Of a stretch of DNA of 19,924 nt, positions 1 through 7,901 are shown piece by piece (position 1 is the stretch's first letter; every line of letters starts with the position of its first letter). The notes under the pieces are model-generated. The model saw only the letters and a program-made list of their open reading frames with translations. It did not search any database and was not told the DNA's origin. The stretch comes from Firm-08 sp045546995. Lineage in GTDB: Bacteria > Bacillota > Clostridia > Oscillospirales > QAKW01. The stretch is from positions 1 through 19,924 of the forward strand of contig JAZQDW010000033.1 in assembly GCA_045546995.1 (NCBI GenBank), given 5' to 3'. The position numbers and the translations under genes were made by a program.

Positions 1-2
1 TC

Positions 3-1706
3 CATCCCAATACCACCATGGAACTGGATGCCCTGATTGTTGCCGAGGGTGTTACCCTGACCCACTGCGGCGACATGATGACCACCATCATTGAAAATCA
101 TGGTACCATCGAGAATTACAATATGATCAACAACCGTGAACTGGTGGTCAACAATGGTACATTCCGGAATTTCGGTACCCTGAATGTCTGGACCGACTGG
201 GAGGGCAATGCCCCCATCGAAGCCATGACCCAGGAGGAACTGGAAGAAGCCCTGGCAGAGGCAGATGGAACCTATTATCTGGAATCCGCTGTCATCCTGG
301 AACGGAATATGATCCTGAGCAGCCCGCTGATGATCATGCAGACCGGTTCCCTGACAGTTCCCGAGGGAATCACGCTGACGGTAGAATACATGGCTGACAA
401 TGGCTCTGCGCTGATCGTTTACGGTGGCGGCGTTCTGGATGTGCAGGGCGAACTGGAACTGCACAACGGCCAGACAGTCAATGCATTCAACGATTGCAGT
501 GACCAGCTTCCTGTTATCAACGGTGTATCCCATGATAAGATCACCCTTTCCCTGCATTATGGCGCAGAACTTCAGGTGGCCATCGAACTGCTGAACGTCT
601 ATGCAGACTATGCAGGAACATCGATTTTTGCAATTCTGTCTGAGGATGAGGAACTGACAGAAGATCTGACCATTCAGGAAAATGATCATCTGGGCATCTA
701 TGGTCCCGGTGCGCTGACGATTCCCGAGGGTGTGACTGTGACAGTCGACGGCAGCATGCACAACAGCCTGGATTCTGTGATCCGGAACAACGGCACTGTC
801 ATCTGTAATGGCACCATTGATGTTTACGGAACCTGGGAGGGTAACGGCCCCGTTCTAGTGTACCAGTCTGACGACAGTGACAGTGCTGCCGTTACCGGTA
901 TGCCTGCGCAAGTGCAGTATGTCTATTATACTGTTAATTCTGCCGAAAACCTTATTTCTGTTGTGGAAGAACTGAGCAACGAACCCTATGCCATTGCAAG
1001 AGTGATCCTTCAGAGTGGCAGTGCTGCACTGGCCGGGGATACAACCATCCCCGAAAATATGATTCTGGGTCTGCCTGGAAGTGAACTCATTGTCCGGGAA
1101 GGTGTTAGCCTGACAGTGGATGGCAAGATTGAAGTGGCTCTGGCCGGTACCCTGGATGTGCAGGGCGAACTGGCCGGCAGCGGTATGATCGTGGTGCAGT
1201 ACCATGATGGCATTGAAAATTCTGTTGTAAACGGTGTTCCCAACAACAGGATCTACAATGAATTCTACTATTACTGCAATCTGGATGCAGCTGCCGAGCT
1301 GTTGAAAGCCCATACCGGCTATGCAGGCAATATAACTATAGGACAAGCATGTCTTGTTGCATACGGATGTCTGATTGTGACTGCGATTTTTATCAGCGTA
1401 TTCGTCATGCTTTTGTCCGAGCTTTTTAGTAGCAGTATTGCCGCAATGTCAGTTACCACCGGCATGATCCTTGCAGGAATGATTATTCAGATACCGGCAC
1501 AGTATCGCATATTGGGACAGTTATGGGATTATCTTCCTACCTGTTTTCTGTCCATGTGGAACACCTTTGATAGCCGTTTGATTTCTATGTTTGGAATGCA
1601 CTTCACCTCATATCAAATCGTTCCTTTGATCTACGTTGTCGTCGCATCGCTGCTGGCATTCCTCGGAAGCTGTATCTATTGCCGCTGTCAGATTAGCGGA
1701 AGATAA
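3..1706 (+). CDS. 5'-truncated beta-solenoid surface protein fused in frame to an ABC-2 permease C-terminus
   Basis: The frame is open to the window's left edge, so the ATG at 18 is probably internal and the gene is 5'-partial. Counting from that ATG, residues 1-438 are repeats of about 120-130 aa. Each holds an N-M-I-L-like segment, a (V/I)xEGVxLTV strand, an LDVQGEL strand and a (Y/T)GYAG-like end. I read these as a right-handed beta-helix (pectin-lyase-like) surface solenoid, typical of large secreted Clostridia proteins. That assignment rests on pattern, not a named family. From residue 439 (nt 1332) the character changes abruptly to hydrophobic membrane segments matching an ABC transporter permease tail. 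The solenoid is leucine-CTG rich, unlike all downstream genes. One polypeptide with both halves has no obvious sense. Assembly join or recombination scar is the likely cause. Confidence 0.6.
   Translation, partial: HPNTTMELDALIVAEGVTLTHCGDMMTTIIENHGTIENYNMINNRELVVNNGTFRNFGTLNVWTDWEGNAPIEAMTQEELEEALAEADGTYYLESAVILERNMILSSPLMIMQTGSLTVPEGITLTVEYMADNGSALIVYGGGVLDVQGELELHNGQTVNAFNDCSDQLPVINGVSHDKITLSLHYGAELQVAIELLNVYADYAGTSIFAILSEDEELTEDLTIQENDHLGIYGPGALTIPEGVTVTVDGSMHNSLDSVIRNNGTVICNGTIDVYGTWEGNGPVLVYQSDDSDSAAVTGMPAQVQYVYYTVNSAENLISVVEELSNEPYAIARVILQSGSAALAGDTTIPENMILGLPGSELIVREGVSLTVDGKIEVALAGTLDVQGELAGSGMIVVQYHDGIENSVVNGVPNNRIYNEFYYYCNLDAAAELLKAHTGYAGNITIGQACLVAYGCLIVTAIFISVFVMLLSELFSSSIAAMSVTTGMILAGMIIQIPAQYRILGQLWDYLPTCFLSMWNTFDSRLISMFGMHFTSYQIVPLIYVVVASLLAFLGSCIYCRCQISGR
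435..1173 (+). repeat. Intragenic direct repeat of the solenoid module
   Basis: An identical 22-bp sequence beginning CTGGATGTGCAGGGCG occurs at 435-456 and 1152-1173, encoding the LDVQGEL strand. Weaker copies of the surrounding modules occur between them. It is the DNA signature of the repeated beta-solenoid units and a place where short-read assembly or recombination could go wrong. Confidence 0.8.
1332..1706 (+). pseudogene. C-terminal remnant of an ABC-2 type transporter permease
   Basis: This is the last ~124 codons of the fused frame. It contains about three to four hydrophobic helices, an extracytoplasmic stretch with an IPAQYRILGQLWDYLP-like segment, a FDSRLISMFG turn, and ends in YCRCQISGR. 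This layout (leucine-serine rich helix, QYR...WDYLP, final helix, short basic QxSGR tail) is what I associate with the distal half of ABC-2 family permeases of Clostridia. Such proteins pair with an ATPase and export peptides or drugs. The N-terminal half and the ATPase partner are absent, so it cannot work alone. No start codon with a ribosome binding site is visible at its left boundary. It reads directly out of the solenoid repeats. Confidence 0.6.
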
Positions 1707-1965
1707 ACGCATATCTGTTATAACAAGCAGTTGCATCACAACCACCTGACACAATTCCGCAGGCGATTTTGCAACTTTTTCTGCAACAAAAATTTTGATA
1801 AATGAAATAATGGGTGGAAAACTGGGTACAAAATTGCCGTTTGGGATAATATTTAGGGCATAAATAAGCCAAAGAAGAATCCTAAAAAAGAGTGGGAATA
1901 ATTTCGAGGTTGTTAAAAACCCGGCGTTTTTGTGGTTTTAAATGAAAATACAAAGGAGGTTTATA

Positions 1966-3282
1966 ATGAGCAGAATATCGGTAAACTTTAATAATATTGT
2001 AGGTCGAATAAAGCCTATGCACGCTACGAATAATGGGCCTGCAAGTTGTGCGGGTAGTAGAAGAGGAAATTTTGAAACCTTTTCGGCGGCGGGCATACCC
2101 TATGTCAGAAATCATGATGCAAGCCTTAGTGAAGCCTACGGCAGTCAGCATGTTGTAGATGTGCATTGTATATTTCCCGATTTTTCAAGGGATGTAGATG
2201 ACGAAACCGCATACGATTTTGCCCTTACCGATGCTTATACCAAAATTATAATTGATACGGGTGCCAAAGTGTTTTACCGATTGGGCGCCAGTATTGAACA
2301 TTGGCCCCGTAAATACGGAACAAGAGTTCCTACAGATTTTCTCAAATGGGCAGAAATCTGTGAGCATATTATTATGCACTATAACGAGGGCTGGGCAAAC
2401 GGTTTTAATTACGGAATCGAGTATTGGGAAATCTGGAACGAGCCCGACCTCGATGATGAAAACGCTCAAAACAAGCGTACATGGGGTGGTACAAAGGAAC
2501 AGTTTTTTGATTTTTACGAAACTGCGTCAAAGCATCTGAAAAAAAGATTTCCCGCTCTTAAATTTGGCGGTCCTGCCTTGGCTTTCAGGGTGGATTGGGC
2601 TGAGGATTTTTTAAAGGAAATGCAAAAAAGGCAGGTTACGATTGATTTTTATTCGTGGCATATATATTGCTATAAACCCGAAAGAATAGTTAAAACCGCT
2701 GAATATATGAATAATTTGCTTAAAAAATACGGTTATCAAAATGCAGAATCTATACTTAATGAATGGAATTATGTGAGAGATTGGGCAAACCCGCTTGACT
2801 ATATCAGTGTAATCAAGGGCATAAAAGGTGCGGCTTTTTGTGCGGCTGCTATGTGTTCTGCTCAAAACAGCGATTGCCTTGATATGCTTATGTACTATGA
2901 TGCAAGGATCGAAAAGAGTTGGAACGGTATGTTTTCTAGTGACACTCTTTTGCCACTTAAAGGCTATTATACTTTTAAAATGTTTAATGAACTTTATATG
3001 CTTGGTAATGCGTGTGAGTGTAGCTCTGATGATAAGAGTTTATATGTTTCGGCGGCTAGTGATAATAATGGAAACAATGCTGTTTTAATAACCTATTATA
3101 CAGCCGACGATTGCTTGGCAGAAAAGAAGGAAATTCAGTTGAATTTTGGCGAAAAGAATAGTAAATACGACATGTTATTGCTTGACACTGATCATGAATC
3201 GGAAATTGTTGCTACTGTACAGTCAGGGGACGTTGTTTCACTTCTTTGTAATAGTGTTTGCCTTTTTATTAAAAAGCAATAA
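1966..3282 (+). CDS. GH39-like family glycoside hydrolase
   Basis: This 438-aa protein is predicted to be a retaining (beta/alpha)8-barrel glycosidase of the GH39/clan GH-A type (beta-xylosidase or alpha-iduronidase relatives). The segment YWEIWNEPD places the acid/base glutamate at E159, and ILNEWNY places the nucleophile glutamate at E266. The barrel covers roughly residues 5-320 and a beta-sandwich-like tail follows. I chose the ATG at 1966 because AAAGGAGGT lies at 1952-1960; an upstream ATG at 1942 has no such site. No signal peptide is visible, so it is probably cytoplasmic and acts on imported oligosaccharides. No sugar transporter or regulator is adjacent. The gene is AT-richer than its neighbours and stands alone. 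Family confidence is good; substrate is unknown. Confidence 0.8.
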   Translation: MSRISVNFNNIVGRIKPMHATNNGPASCAGSRRGNFETFSAAGIPYVRNHDASLSEAYGSQHVVDVHCIFPDFSRDVDDETAYDFALTDAYTKIIIDTGAKVFYRLGASIEHWPRKYGTRVPTDFLKWAEICEHIIMHYNEGWANGFNYGIEYWEIWNEPDLDDENAQNKRTWGGTKEQFFDFYETASKHLKKRFPALKFGGPALAFRVDWAEDFLKEMQKRQVTIDFYSWHIYCYKPERIVKTAEYMNNLLKKYGYQNAESILNEWNYVRDWANPLDYISVIKGIKGAAFCAAAMCSAQNSDCLDMLMYYDARIEKSWNGMFSSDTLLPLKGYYTFKMFNELYMLGNACECSSDDKSLYVSAASDNNGNNAVLITYYTADDCLAEKKEIQLNFGEKNSKYDMLLLDTDHESEIVATVQSGDVVSLLCNSVCLFIKKQ

Positions 3283-3354
3283 CTTGGCAACGAAAAATCT
3301 AATAGTCCATAACTTATGGATAATACAGATAATATAAATCCCACCAGCGAAAAT

Positions 3355-3385
3355 ACTTAAACAGAATTGTTTAAGTTGTGTTTTT
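3355..3385 (+). terminator. Rho-independent terminator after the GH39-like gene
   Basis: ACTTAAACA (3355-3363), a 4-nt loop and TGTTTAAGT (3368-3376) form a perfect 9-bp stem, followed by TGTGTTTTT. The stem is AT-rich but flanking CGAAAA and TTTTTCG can extend it. Its position 70 nt after the hydrolase stop fits a terminator. Confidence 0.6.
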
Positions 3386-3419
3386 CGGGAGCAAGTGGGA
3401 ATAATATCTAATGGTTTAC

Positions 3420-3461
3420 AAATGCCCGAAATCACTTGCAAGTAAGGGGTTTTGGGCATTT
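3420..3461. repeat. Hairpin A, first copy of an ATGCCCGAAATC-bearing inverted repeat
   Basis: AAATGCCCGAAA (3420-3431) pairs with TTTTGGGCATTT (3450-3461). The loop holds ACTTGCAAGT. The 12-mer ATGCCCGAAATC at 3422-3433 recurs exactly at 3901-3912, and ATTTGTCG follows both hairpins. It could act as a second terminator, but the following T-run is weak. Confidence 0.6.
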
Positions 3462-3502
3462 GTCGTTTTGCATAAACTGTGGTGTTTTATTGTAAAAAAT
3501 GC

Positions 3503-3531
3503 TTGAAATCTATGACGGAATTGATTATAAT
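3503..3531 (+). promoter_or_regulatory. Sigma-A-type promoter of the small membrane protein gene
   Basis: TTGAAA at 3503-3508 and TATAAT at 3526-3531 are separated by exactly 17 bp. The element lies 34 bp upstream of the ATG at 3566, giving a short 5' leader. Confidence 0.75.
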
Positions 3532-3565
3532 ATTTTCAAGCTACGATTTAAAAAGGTGAATTGTC

Positions 3566-3886
3566 ATGAAAGACTCAAGAAGTATCGAAGAACAAGTTGC
3601 TGAACTGACCGAACACCAAAAGGACACTGTGGTAAAAGTCGGAATTTGGGGAAGCGTTATTTTATGTGTTACGACGATTCCGATGTTGTTGATGTTTTTG
3701 TCCGGCGTTATCATGATGGTCGTTTCTCCGCTGACGATGACGGATACACTGTTTACCGTATGGTTAATATTCGGGGCGTTAATCGCTGTATTTGTTATTG
3801 TCTATTGGGTGGTAATTAAAGCGGCCTTTCCTTATTACAGTGACAAAAAAGCACAGTATATAATAAAAAGCTGTAAAAATAAGTAA
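3566..3886 (+). CDS. Small two-helix membrane protein of unknown function
   Basis: This 106-aa protein has a charged N-terminal segment (residues 1-24), two predicted transmembrane helices (about 25-53 and 62-86), and a basic C-terminus ending SCKNK. The ATG at 3566 is preceded by AAAGGTG at 3552-3558 and by a consensus promoter, so expression is likely. I do not recognise a family. The gene is monocistronic and sits between two hairpins sharing a 12-mer, which separates it from both the hydrolase and the GyrI-like gene. The topology suggests a helical hairpin with both ends in the cytoplasm (inference from lysine placement). Confidence 0.7.
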   Translation: MKDSRSIEEQVAELTEHQKDTVVKVGIWGSVILCVTTIPMLLMFLSGVIMMVVSPLTMTDTLFTVWLIFGALIAVFVIVYWVVIKAAFPYYSDKKAQYIIKSCKNK

Positions 3887-3900
3887 AACGTACAATTGTT

Positions 3901-3932
3901 ATGCCCGAAATCTTAAAATGATTTCGGGCATA
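3901..3932. repeat. Hairpin B, second copy of the ATGCCCGAAATC inverted repeat
   Basis: ATGCCCGAAATC (3901-3912) and GATTTCGGGCAT (3920-3931) form a perfect 12-bp stem with a 7-nt loop, 15 nt after the preceding stop codon. It probably ends transcription of the small membrane gene, although no clear U-tract follows (TATTAAATATTT). The left arm is identical to 3422-3433. Confidence 0.65.
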
Positions 3933-3955
3933 TTAAATATTTGTCGGAGGAAAAT

Positions 3956-4588
3956 ATGGCGTTTGATTTTAAAAAAGAACTCAAAGAATTATATGTTCCC
4001 CAAAATAAGCCGGAAATTGTCCGGGTTCCGGCTGCAAATTACATTGCCGTAAGAGGGAAGGGCGATCCTAATGATCCGGAGGGCGCATACCAACACGCAA
4101 TCAGCATTTTGTATGCGGTAGCGTATACCTTGAAAATGAGTTATAAAACTGATTATAAGATAGACGGATTTTTTGAATATGTTGTGCCGCCGTTGGAAGG
4201 TTTTTGGTGGCAGGACGGAGTAGATGGCGTAGATTATGGGAATAAAGCATCGTTTCGCTGGATCTCTGTGATTCGGTTGCCGGAGTTTGTGACAAAGGCG
4301 GATTTCGATTGGGCGGTGCACACTGCAAGTAAAAAGAAAAAACTGGATTGCTCTGTAGCAGAATATCTGCGTATTGATGAGGGCCTGTGCGTTCAGATTA
4401 TGCATCACGGATCTTTTGACAGCGAGCCGATCAGCGTAGGATTGATGGATGAATACTTAGCGCAAAACGGATACGTTAGTGATTTAAGCGAAAGCCGCCT
4501 GCATCACGAAATTTATCTGTCGGACGCCCGCAAGGTGCCGGTTGATAAATGGAAGACCGTAATTCGTCATCCGATCAAAAAAATATAA
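3956..4588 (+). CDS. GyrI-like small-molecule-binding domain protein
   Basis: This 210-aa protein resembles the stand-alone GyrI-like family (COG4832/PF06445 type). Near the N-terminus it has YIAVRGKGDPNDPEGAYQHA followed by an aliphatic stretch. It then has a hydrophobic-aromatic region with FFEYVVPPLEGFWW, and a C-terminal half with QIMHHG and LHHEIYLSD. These are recurrent features of the family as I know it. Members bind small hydrophobic ligands or, in other cases, inhibit gyrase; the role here is unproven. I chose ATG 3956 over TTG 3941 because GGAGG at 3946-3950 lies at the right distance from it. There is no DNA-binding domain, so it is not a BmrR/Rob-type regulator. It is probably cytoplasmic. 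Its promoter is not clear; the gene follows hairpin B closely. Confidence 0.8.
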   Translation: MAFDFKKELKELYVPQNKPEIVRVPAANYIAVRGKGDPNDPEGAYQHAISILYAVAYTLKMSYKTDYKIDGFFEYVVPPLEGFWWQDGVDGVDYGNKASFRWISVIRLPEFVTKADFDWAVHTASKKKKLDCSVAEYLRIDEGLCVQIMHHGSFDSEPISVGLMDEYLAQNGYVSDLSESRLHHEIYLSDARKVPVDKWKTVIRHPIKKI

Positions 4589-4634
4589 TTGTTTTATACT
4601 GTATTTGCTTGAAAAAAGTGGCATCGCAAACTCG

Positions 4635-4663
4635 TTGACTTTGTGTCTCTGAATGCGTATAAT
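4635..4663 (+). promoter_or_regulatory. Sigma-A-type promoter of the SLH-glycerate kinase-trmO operon
   Basis: TTGACT at 4635-4640 and TATAAT at 4658-4663 have a 17-bp spacer. The -10 hexamer covers an in-frame ATG at 4653, which excludes that ATG as a start and supports translation from 4695. Confidence 0.8.
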
Positions 4664-4694
4664 AAATATATGTGTATTTAAGGATGGTCAAAGT

Positions 4695-6062
4695 ATGAAA
4701 ATTTTTAAAAAATGCACGGTTTGGCTTGTAATGTCAGTGTTATTGCTGACTTTCAGCGTCAGTGCTTATGCGAGTAAATCTTTTATATATTTTAAAGACG
4801 TCAAACGTGGCTCTTGGTATTATAATGACGTTGTTGATATGGTCAGTTACGGATATTTTTATGGCGAGGGCGATCTGACGTATAAGCCGGGGAATTTTAT
4901 GACTCGAGCTATGTTCGTGACTGTGTTGGGCAGAATATTTGGCTTAACGCCGGAATATTACAGCGGCAAACGATATTTTGCTGATATCGGCATTGATGAT
5001 TGGTTTACGCCATACGTGAATTGGGCGTACGAATACGGCATTACGGCAGGAACTTCTCATAAAAAGTTTTCCCCAAATTTGAAAATTACGAGAGAAGAAA
5101 TGGCAACGCTTTTGTTCAGGAGTTGTCAAATTATGAATACACCTTTGAAAACCGTACGCCCGGTGCAAAAATTTGTGGATGCAAAATCCATTTCTTCGTG
5201 GGCAAAAACAGCTGTGAATTATTTGAGTCGATCCGGCATTTTGTACGGTGACACACAACAGCGATTTAATCCAAAAAGCTCAACGACCAGAGCAGAAGCA
5301 ACCGCCTTGTTCAGCAGATATCTTAATGCTGCGGAATTGCCAAAAAGAAAACTGAGTAATTATTTACCGGACACGCCGTGTATTCTGCACGCCGGGGGTC
5401 TTGCTGACGGCGTTATGTATAGTAATTCTAAAGAGGCGTTATCGCAGTCTTATGCGGCCGGTGCGCGGTTGATTGAAATTGATTTCAATTACACATCTGA
5501 CGGATATCTTGCATGCATTCACGATTGGCACAACCGTTTTGCTCCCGAGATCAAACCCAACGTGGCTCCGAGCTTGAATTCCTTTCTTTCCATGAAGATC
5601 TTTAACAGGTTTACGCCGATGTGGTTGGGGTCGGTTGCTGAATTTATGAACGAACATTCGGACGTTTATATCGTCACTGATATCAAGGAGCAAAACGTTC
5701 GTGCTGCGACAGAAATCAAAAAAGCGTATCCTCATTTGATGGATCGTTTTATTATTCAGGTATATAGCGAGCAGGAGTATCATGCGATTAAAAAGCTTGG
5801 ATTTGATCATATTATTTTCAGTCTTTACAAATTAACCTGGGCTGAAAAGACGGATTTTGATCACCTTGTAAGTTTTGCAAAGAATAACAAGATTCTTGCA
5901 TATACTTTCGATTATACGTTGCTGTCTGTTTCGGGTTACTATGAACGAATTTCCAAGGCCGGTGTGCCGCTGTTTGTGCATACGATCAACACTGCATCGA
6001 TGCAAAAGGACTATTATAAAATGGGCATTTATGGGATTTACTCGGATATGCTGTTGAAATGA
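4695..6062 (+). CDS. SLH-domain surface protein with a glycerophosphodiester phosphodiesterase-like domain
   Basis: This 455-aa protein begins with a signal peptide (basic MKIFKK, hydrophobic core, cleavage expected after SAYA, residue 26). Three SLH repeats follow at about residues 31-75, 94-140 and 159-208, which normally hold proteins to secondary cell-wall polymer. Residues 231-455 look like a GDPD/PI-PLC TIM barrel. Visible candidates for catalytic residues are H232 in HAGG (HRG in typical members), E261 and D263 in EID, and H276 in HDW. NSKEAL fits the usual N(S/T)xxA. It may hydrolyse glycerophosphodiesters or teichoic-type polymers at the cell surface (inference). The start at 4695 is set by the promoter, AAGGATGG at 4680-4687 and the signal peptide. 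The stop is 8 nt before glycerate kinase, so the genes are cotranscribed. Confidence 0.85.
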   Translation: MKIFKKCTVWLVMSVLLLTFSVSAYASKSFIYFKDVKRGSWYYNDVVDMVSYGYFYGEGDLTYKPGNFMTRAMFVTVLGRIFGLTPEYYSGKRYFADIGIDDWFTPYVNWAYEYGITAGTSHKKFSPNLKITREEMATLLFRSCQIMNTPLKTVRPVQKFVDAKSISSWAKTAVNYLSRSGILYGDTQQRFNPKSSTTRAEATALFSRYLNAAELPKRKLSNYLPDTPCILHAGGLADGVMYSNSKEALSQSYAAGARLIEIDFNYTSDGYLACIHDWHNRFAPEIKPNVAPSLNSFLSMKIFNRFTPMWLGSVAEFMNEHSDVYIVTDIKEQNVRAATEIKKAYPHLMDRFIIQVYSEQEYHAIKKLGFDHIIFSLYKLTWAEKTDFDHLVSFAKNNKILAYTFDYTLLSVSGYYERISKAGVPLFVHTINTASMQKDYYKMGIYGIYSDMLLK

Positions 6063-6070
6063 GGGAAAAA

Positions 6071-7216
6071 ATGAAAGCAGTTGTTGCGATTGACTCATTT
6101 AAAGGTTGCCTGGATTCAATGGCAGCCGGCGATGCTGTTAAAGAGGGGATTTTGCGGGCTGATTCTGCCAATTCCGTTGCCGTGTTTTCGGTTGCTGATG
6201 GAGGGGAGGGGACTTGCGCTGCGCTGATGCAAGGCCTTGATGGTCGCTTGCGTAGCATTGCGGTTTCTGATCCTCTCGGTCGAAAAATTGAGATTGAATA
6301 CGGCATTTCGGCTGATAATACCACTGCAGTGATTGAAATGGCCGCTGCGGCCGGATTACCGTTGCTTCAAGCTTCTGAAAGAAATCCGATGAAAACCACT
6401 ACGTTTGGCGTGGGCGAGATAATTTCAGACGCCTTGAATCAAGGCTGTCGTCGCTTTCTCATTGGCTTGGGCGGCAGTGCCACAAATGATGGCGGTGTCG
6501 GCATGCTTCAGGCATTGGGATTTGAATTTTTGTCGGCAGACGGAACTCGGGTTGAAAAAGGCGCCATCGGTCTAAAAAATATGAACTGCATTGACCTTTC
6601 CAACGCCGATAAACGCTTGAAAGAGTGTGATTTTCGTGTAGCGGTAGACGTGGATAATCCTTTGTGTGGCAAGGAAGGCTGTAGTGCAGTTTTTGCGCCG
6701 CAGAAAGGCGCAAATTCGGATGATATTCGTTTGATGGACGCTTGGTTGAGGAATTATGCGGATTTAACAAAAGCACGGATCGGAAAGGATTTTTCTGCTT
6801 TGTCGGGCGTCGGAGCAGCGGGTGGTATGGGATTTGCTTGCGCCGCTTATCTTGGCGCGCACCTCGAGCCGGGAATTGAAATCGTGCTTAGTGAGATCGG
6901 CATAGAATCGGCCATCGCTGAATGTGACGTTGTTGTGACGGGCGAGGGTAGACTGGACGGTCAGAGTGTACACGGAAAAACGCCTGTGGGTATTGCTAAA
7001 CTTGCTAAAAAATATGGTAAAACCGTTATAGCTCTGACCGGCACGGTCGGTAGTGGAGCGAATGCTTGTAATCAATTTGGTATTGACGCTTATTTTCCCA
7101 TACTTGATATGCCGATGGAATTGTCGGAGGCGATGCGGCCGGAGGTCGCGATGCGGAATTTGGCAAGAACGGCTGAGCAGTGTTTTCGTTTGCTGGGAAA
7201 GATGAGAACAAAGTAA
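6071..7216 (+). CDS. glxK: Glycerate kinase, GarK/GlxK type 1 family
   Basis: This 381-aa cytoplasmic enzyme phosphorylates D-glycerate with ATP, giving 2- or 3-phosphoglycerate and feeding lower glycolysis. The N-terminus MKAVVAIDSFKG is the family signature (usually PDSFKG; here IDSFKG). Other matches are VADGGEGT at about 42-48, IGLGGSATNDGGVGM at 131-145, DNPLCGKEG in the middle, and VVTGEGRLDGQS near residue 290, all ligand-site segments in the family. Length is normal. I start at ATG 6071, with GAGGG at 6061-6065. An ATG at 6059 overlapping the previous stop (ATGA) would add four residues and lacks a proper binding site. It lies in the SLH operon between the GDPD-like gene and trmO. A metabolic link to glycerophosphodiester breakdown is possible but speculative. 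Confidence 0.93.
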   Translation: MKAVVAIDSFKGCLDSMAAGDAVKEGILRADSANSVAVFSVADGGEGTCAALMQGLDGRLRSIAVSDPLGRKIEIEYGISADNTTAVIEMAAAAGLPLLQASERNPMKTTTFGVGEIISDALNQGCRRFLIGLGGSATNDGGVGMLQALGFEFLSADGTRVEKGAIGLKNMNCIDLSNADKRLKECDFRVAVDVDNPLCGKEGCSAVFAPQKGANSDDIRLMDAWLRNYADLTKARIGKDFSALSGVGAAGGMGFACAAYLGAHLEPGIEIVLSEIGIESAIAECDVVVTGEGRLDGQSVHGKTPVGIAKLAKKYGKTVIALTGTVGSGANACNQFGIDAYFPILDMPMELSEAMRPEVAMRNLARTAEQCFRLLGKMRTK

Positions 7217-7217
7217 G

Positions 7218-7901
7218 ATGAAGTGTGAAATTATTGCAAAAATTTATAACGGATTTACTGAAAAATTCGGTTTGCCCCGACAAAGCGGATTGACTGAGGC
7301 AAGGTCTGTAATTATTTTCGAGCCTAAATACCGAAACGCCGATGCATTGCGAGGGGTGGAGGAGTACAGTCATCTTTGGCTGATCTGGCAGTTTTCGGGT
7401 TTTGAAAGGCAAAAATGGTCGCCTACGGTACGGCCGCCGCGGCTGGGAGGGAATAAAAGAATGGGAGTTTTTGCCACCCGTTCGCCCAATCGGCCCAATC
7501 CAATCGGATTATCGGTGGTAAAGGTGGAAAAAATTGAACTTTCCGGACCCGACGGACCGAGTATTACTGTCAGCGGTGCCGACTTGATGAATGAAACGGC
7601 TATTTTGGATATTAAACCGTATTTGCCCTATGCTGACAGCGTTCCGGAGGCTACGAACGGCTTTGCCGGGGAGCACCTGCAATATGCATTGCAGGTACAG
7701 GTGGCCGACGAAAAACTCGATGTGCTTTCGGAAGAGGATAAGAAGGTTGTTTTCGGTTTGCTTTCTCAGGATCCGAGACCCGCTTATCAAAACGATCCCA
7801 CTCGTGTATATTCGATGACTTACAAGAAATATACCGTTCGGTTTACCGTTTGCGAGAAGGTGCTGAATGTGTTGGAAATTATATGTGAGGATGCACCCTA
7901 A
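7218..7901 (+). CDS. trmO: tRNA (N6-threonylcarbamoyladenosine37-N6)-methyltransferase TrmO
   Basis: This 227-aa protein belongs to the TrmO (YaeB/TsaA) family, which uses S-adenosylmethionine to methylate t6A at position 37 of certain ANN-decoding tRNAs, giving m6t6A. The diagnostic segment GVFATRSPNRPNPIGLS is at residues 83-99, in the beta-barrel SAM-binding domain. GVEEYSHLWLIWQF (46-59) and the C-terminal QDPRPAY are also family marks. Length is normal. The ATG begins one base after the glycerate kinase stop with only a weak purine-rich leader, so translational coupling is likely. The stop codon lies inside the loop of the downstream terminator. Its substrate depends on the t6A pathway, whose TsaD is encoded in the next operon. 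Confidence 0.93.
   Translation: MKCEIIAKIYNGFTEKFGLPRQSGLTEARSVIIFEPKYRNADALRGVEEYSHLWLIWQFSGFERQKWSPTVRPPRLGGNKRMGVFATRSPNRPNPIGLSVVKVEKIELSGPDGPSITVSGADLMNETAILDIKPYLPYADSVPEATNGFAGEHLQYALQVQVADEKLDVLSEEDKKVVFGLLSQDPRPAYQNDPTRVYSMTYKKYTVRFTVCEKVLNVLEIICEDAP

Noticed and set aside
855..1346. 163-codon minus-strand open frame inside the solenoid gene
   Set aside because: The plus strand shows clear repeat modules in this stretch; the minus frame is a by-product of the repetitive composition.
1707..1965. Hidden small gene or insertion-sequence end before the hydrolase
   Set aside because: No frame has a start with a ribosome binding site, no terminal inverted repeats pair up, and only a short AAAAAC/GTTTTT hairpin (1915-1931) is visible.
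3901..3932. Clear Rho-independent terminator with U-tract
   Set aside because: The stem is perfect but TATTAAATATTT follows, so I list it as a hairpin repeat, not a confident terminator.
3956..4588. BmrR/Rob-type transcription activator
   Set aside because: The GyrI-like domain is present but no helix-turn-helix domain precedes it.
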